Origin: Arenibacter algicola
Lineage (GTDB): Bacteria > Bacteroidota > Bacteroidia > Flavobacteriales > Flavobacteriaceae
Assembly (NCBI RefSeq): GCF_018860365.1
Contig: NZ_JAHKPO010000029.1
Span: 62,001-126,000 of the forward strand
DNA length: 64,000 bases
Direction: 5' to 3'
Shown piece by piece: positions 61,762-64,000 of the stretch; the first letter of the stretch is position 1, and each line of letters opens with the position of its first letter. Below the pieces are notes generated by a model that did not search any database, was not told where the DNA came from, and saw nothing but the letters and a program-made list of their open reading frames with translations. Both the position numbers and the translations under genes were made by a program.

Positions 61762-61838
61762 TGGTAGCGAGAGGGGGGCACGATCCCCCGACCTCCGGGT
61801 TATGAATCCGACGCTCTAACCAACTGAGCTACCTCGCC
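61762..61838 (-). tRNA. tRNA-Met (anticodon CAT)
   Basis: On the minus strand a cloverleaf starts GGCGAGGTAGCTCAGTTGG, with anticodon loop ATTCATAAC and 3' CCA encoded (61762-61764). D stem GCTC/GAGC and a T stem of five G-C pairs are clear. The acceptor stem has G-T pairs at both ends, and the T loop ATCGTGC lacks the usual TTC start, though the stem is perfect. It may be elongator Met or, if modified, Ile; the G-T pair at 1-72 cannot decide. As the first chromosomal feature next to the ICE end it is a candidate attachment gene. Confidence 0.9.
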
Positions 61839-61973
61839 ATGCCGTTTTTAACGGGTGCAAATATAAAGTTAATTTTCTGTCCTATCCAAATTAGATTGCT
61901 AAAAATATTATCTCAGTTTTATTTTTTAATCATTTATAAATATATATATTGTCCGCCATAAACACTATTCAGA

Positions 61974-62357
61974 ATGAGCGATAAAATTAAATTTGAAGTT
62001 GAATTCGTAATTCAATCCTCACCACAACTACTATATCAATATATATCTACCCCCTCAGGACTATCCGAATGGTTCGCAGATAACGTAAATTCCAGAGGTG
62101 AAATGTTCAATTTTATTTGGGATGGCTCCGAAGAGCAGGCAAAATTATTAAAGCGCAAGAGCGATGAATTTGTAAAATTTACCTGGGTAGCGGAAGAAGA
62201 TGATAGCTTTTTTGAAATGCGCATTATCGTAGACGAAATAACCAAAGATGTGTCTCTTTTTATTACCGATTTTGCAGAGGAGGATGAAGTGGACGAATCT
62301 AAAATGCTATGGGAGAACCAAGTATCCAGTTTAAAACAGGTATTGGGTTCGGCCTAA
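61974..62357 (+). CDS. START-like/SRPBCC domain protein
   Basis: A 127-residue protein with the helix-grip fold of the AHSA1/START-like group: SPQLLYQYISTPSGLSEWFAD (about residues 14-34), then FVKFTWVAEEDDSFFEMRI. Short proteins of this kind are conserved in Flavobacteriia next to a class IV aminotransferase gene. Function unknown. A strong terminator follows. Confidence 0.85.
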   Translation: MSDKIKFEVEFVIQSSPQLLYQYISTPSGLSEWFADNVNSRGEMFNFIWDGSEEQAKLLKRKSDEFVKFTWVAEEDDSFFEMRIIVDEITKDVSLFITDFAEEDEVDESKMLWENQVSSLKQVLGSA

Positions 62358-62385
62358 TACATTAATGGAATATAACGTATCTTTG

Positions 62386-62411
62386 GCCTTGATTTTTTCA
62401 AGGCTTTTTTT
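62386..62411 (+). terminator. Rho-independent terminator abutting the next start codon
   Basis: GCCTTGA and TCAAGGC form a perfect 7-bp stem with a 5-T loop, followed by seven T (62405-62411). The ATG of the aminotransferase begins on the very next base (62412). Confidence 0.85.
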
Positions 62412-63257
62412 ATGGTTAATTTTAACGGAAACCTACTTTCTAAAAACTCATCTTACTTTAATCACGATAATAGGGGACTCCGCTATGGCGATGCCCTGTT
62501 CGAGTCCATTAGGGTAGTAAACGGAAAAATATTCTTTTGGGAGGACCACTATCTTCGGCTTATGGCTTCCATGCGGATTCTGAGAATGGAAATCCCCATG
62601 AATTTTACCATGGAATTTCTGGAAGAACAAATATTGGCCTGTGTGGATGCCAACGGCCTGTTGGAGAAACCGGCTAGGATACGATTTACCGTTTTTAGAA
62701 ATAACGGCGGACTATATCTGCCGCAAACCAATGACGTCTCTTATATTATTGAGGCCAATGTTTTGGATTCCCCATTCTTTACCTTAAATAATGATGCCTA
62801 CGAAGTAGAGCTTTTTAAGGATTTTTATGTGAACCCGGATATGCTTTCTACCTTAAAGAGCAATAATAAGGTAATTAATGTGGTGGGCAGTATTTTTGCT
62901 TCCGAAAACGGATATCAGAACTGTCTTTTGCTGAACCAGGAAAAAAAGGTGGTGGAAGCCCTTAATGGCAATCTCTTTTTGGTAAAAGATCAACATATTA
63001 AAACCCCACCCTTAAAGGACGGATGCTTGAACGGAATTGTGCGCAAGAAACTGATCGCTATTTTAGGTTCCCTGGATAAATACCAATTTGAAGAAGCTTT
63101 TATTTCTCCCTTCGAGCTGCAGAAAGCGGATGAACTTTTCATAACCAACGCAATCACCGGTATTCAACCCATTACAAAATATAGAAAGAAAGAGTACGAA
63201 ACTAAGGTAGCTGCCGATTTATTGGGCAAACTTAATGCGGCTGCGAGGCTAAACTAA
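62412..63257 (+). CDS. Class IV aminotransferase (branched-chain/aminodeoxychorismate-lyase-like)
   Basis: A 281-residue PLP enzyme of fold type IV. RYGDALFESIRVVNG at about 24-38 and the TLKSNNKVINVVG region (about 144-156) with the likely PLP Lys are typical, as is the ending ELFITNAITGIQPI. It could be an aminodeoxychorismate lyase or a D-amino-acid/branched-chain transaminase; sequence alone does not decide. The ATG follows directly after a terminator, so it needs a leaderless or unusual start. Confidence 0.87.
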   Translation: MVNFNGNLLSKNSSYFNHDNRGLRYGDALFESIRVVNGKIFFWEDHYLRLMASMRILRMEIPMNFTMEFLEEQILACVDANGLLEKPARIRFTVFRNNGGLYLPQTNDVSYIIEANVLDSPFFTLNNDAYEVELFKDFYVNPDMLSTLKSNNKVINVVGSIFASENGYQNCLLLNQEKKVVEALNGNLFLVKDQHIKTPPLKDGCLNGIVRKKLIAILGSLDKYQFEEAFISPFELQKADELFITNAITGIQPITKYRKKEYETKVAADLLGKLNAAARLN

Positions 63258-63267
63258 GTATTCTTGG

Positions 63268-63828
63268 TTAATTTAGGTTAGGGTTTTCAGGGGCATTGGA
63301 CCATATCAGGTAATTTCCGCCCAATTCCATCATTTTTTCCTTCCAAAAAGCGTTGGAAGATTTTTGTATGATGGAACTTTCGTAGACATTTTTTACCACG
63401 ACCCATGATTTTGAGTGCAATTCCTGGTCCAACTGTAAAGAGGACCAACCGGAATATCCCAAAAAGAAACGGATATCGTTTTCAGAAATGACCTTATTAT
63501 TGATCAGGTCCACAATAGAACCAAAATCTCCGCCCCAATAAATTCCGTCCGAAATTTCAATGCTATTTTCTATCAGATCCGGGACCTTGTGGATAAAATA
63601 AAGATTATCCTGTTCTACCGGACCGCCATTGTATACCTGAAAAGGCAAATCTATTTCGGTAACCAGATCATTTATACTATAGTCCAAAGGCTTGTTCAGA
63701 ATAAAACCAACAGACCCCTCATTGTTATGCTCCGCCAACAGAACTATAGATCTGTTAAAGGAAACATCACCCGAAAGTGTAGGCTCAGCAATAAGGAGTT
63801 TGCCTTTTTTTGGTTTTTCAGCGACCAT
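63268..63828 (-). CDS. yqgE: YqgE/AlgH family protein
   Basis: About 186 residues from the ATG at 63828, which gives the usual YqgE length; the longer frame from 63900 would cross the upstream terminator. GKLLIAEPTLSGDVSFNRSIVLLAEH (in two parts) and GSVGFILNKPL near the start, VYNGGPVEQDNLYFIH in the middle and FFLGYSGWSSLQL near 130 are family marks. Conserved housekeeping protein of uncertain role. Confidence 0.92.
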   Translation of the reverse strand: MVAEKPKKGKLLIAEPTLSGDVSFNRSIVLLAEHNNEGSVGFILNKPLDYSINDLVTEIDLPFQVYNGGPVEQDNLYFIHKVPDLIENSIEISDGIYWGGDFGSIVDLINNKVISENDIRFFLGYSGWSSLQLDQELHSKSWVVVKNVYESSIIQKSSNAFWKEKMMELGGNYLIWSNAPENPNLN

Positions 63829-63889
63829 ATTTTTAGTTCTAGTATCCCTAAAATAAAACAATTCCGTTAATCTGAAAAGTCTTTTGTAC

Positions 63890-63925
63890 AAAAAAAGCAC
63901 TTCCGGTTAGAGAAGTGCTTTCTAT
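63890..63925 (-). terminator. Terminator of the HU-like gene
   Basis: AGCACTTC (63897-63904) and GAAGTGCT (63912-63919) form an 8-bp stem with a 7-base loop; on the minus strand a T-run follows. It lies between the HU-like gene and yqgE. Confidence 0.8.
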
Positions 63926-63942
63926 GTATAATGATATTATGA

Positions 63943-64000
63943 TTAGTTTACTGCACCGCTCAAATCAGCACCTGCCTTAAACTTCACTACATTTTTAGCT
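63943..64000 (-). CDS. HU-family DNA-binding protein (C-terminal end only)
   Basis: The last 18 codons of a minus-strand gene that continues beyond the window: AKNVVKFKAGADLSGAVN then TAA. This is the characteristic end of HU/IHF-type histone-like proteins (PAKxVVKFKAG). A terminator hairpin follows at 63925-63890. Confidence 0.8.
   Translation of the reverse strand, partial: AKNVVKFKAGADLSGAVN

Overview
The window is from a Bacteroidota genome, most likely a marine member of the Flavobacteriaceae. The evidence is a CTnDOT-type tra operon, TAnnTTTG-type promoter elements, many lipoproteins and SRPBCC, YqgE and HU housekeeping genes of flavobacterial type. Almost all of it (about 1 to 61.3 kb) reads as the interior of one integrative and conjugative element (ICE). 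The right flank (61.7 to 64 kb) is ordinary chromosome starting at a tRNA-Met gene. No tyrosine integrase is visible, so the other end of the ICE probably lies left of the window.

Layout. (1) 1 to 6.9 kb is a metal-resistance block: the C-terminal part of a CusA/CzcA pump fused to a TolC-like channel, its CusB-type adaptor, a TSUP permease, a YkvA protein, a Fur-family regulator and a Zn/Cd P-type ATPase. (2) 7.1 to 9.3 kb holds a serine recombinase with a zinc-ribbon tail and a membrane TPR protein. (3) 9.6 to 25.0 kb is an AT-rich array of small unrelated genes (DUF4145, VOC, esterase, GNAT, GIY-YIG, YceI, WD40, propeller lipoprotein, FISUMP, DinB, thioesterase, Fic, ParDE and several unknowns). 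At least 20 direct copies of an 18-bp repeat (consensus AAAGTTCAAATAAAGGAT) lie at almost every gene boundary, with one extra inverted copy in front of an inverted gene. This looks like a gene-cassette array that is not a classical integron, and it is the main discovery candidate. (4) 25.0 to 27.8 kb holds ICE accessory genes: a frameshifted backbone gene, a free-standing RNA polymerase alpha-CTD-like protein, a RadC/JAB protein and small proteins. (5) 27.8 to 40.3 kb is the minus-strand transfer operon traA to traQ. (6) 40.3 to 43.9 kb holds a hairpin-rich intergenic region (probable oriT), a MobC-like accessory protein and a MOBP-type relaxase. (7) 44.1 to 53.4 kb is a plus-strand defence island: Fic, type IIG restriction-methylation, an unknown membrane protein, a SLATT protein and a GapS4a/GapS4b-like pair. 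(8) 53.5 to 61.2 kb holds an XRE regulator, the VirD4-type coupling protein, TOPRIM and DUF3945 proteins and an M23 peptidase. (9) 61.7 to 64 kb holds tRNA-Met, an SRPBCC protein, a class IV aminotransferase, YqgE and the end of an HU gene.

How it fits together: relaxase, MobC, coupling protein and Tra channel form the transfer machine, and M23 and RadC are typical helpers. Metal efflux, the cassette array and the defence island are cargo placed at three separate points of the backbone. All functional calls are from reading the sequence and knowledge of families; no database search was run.
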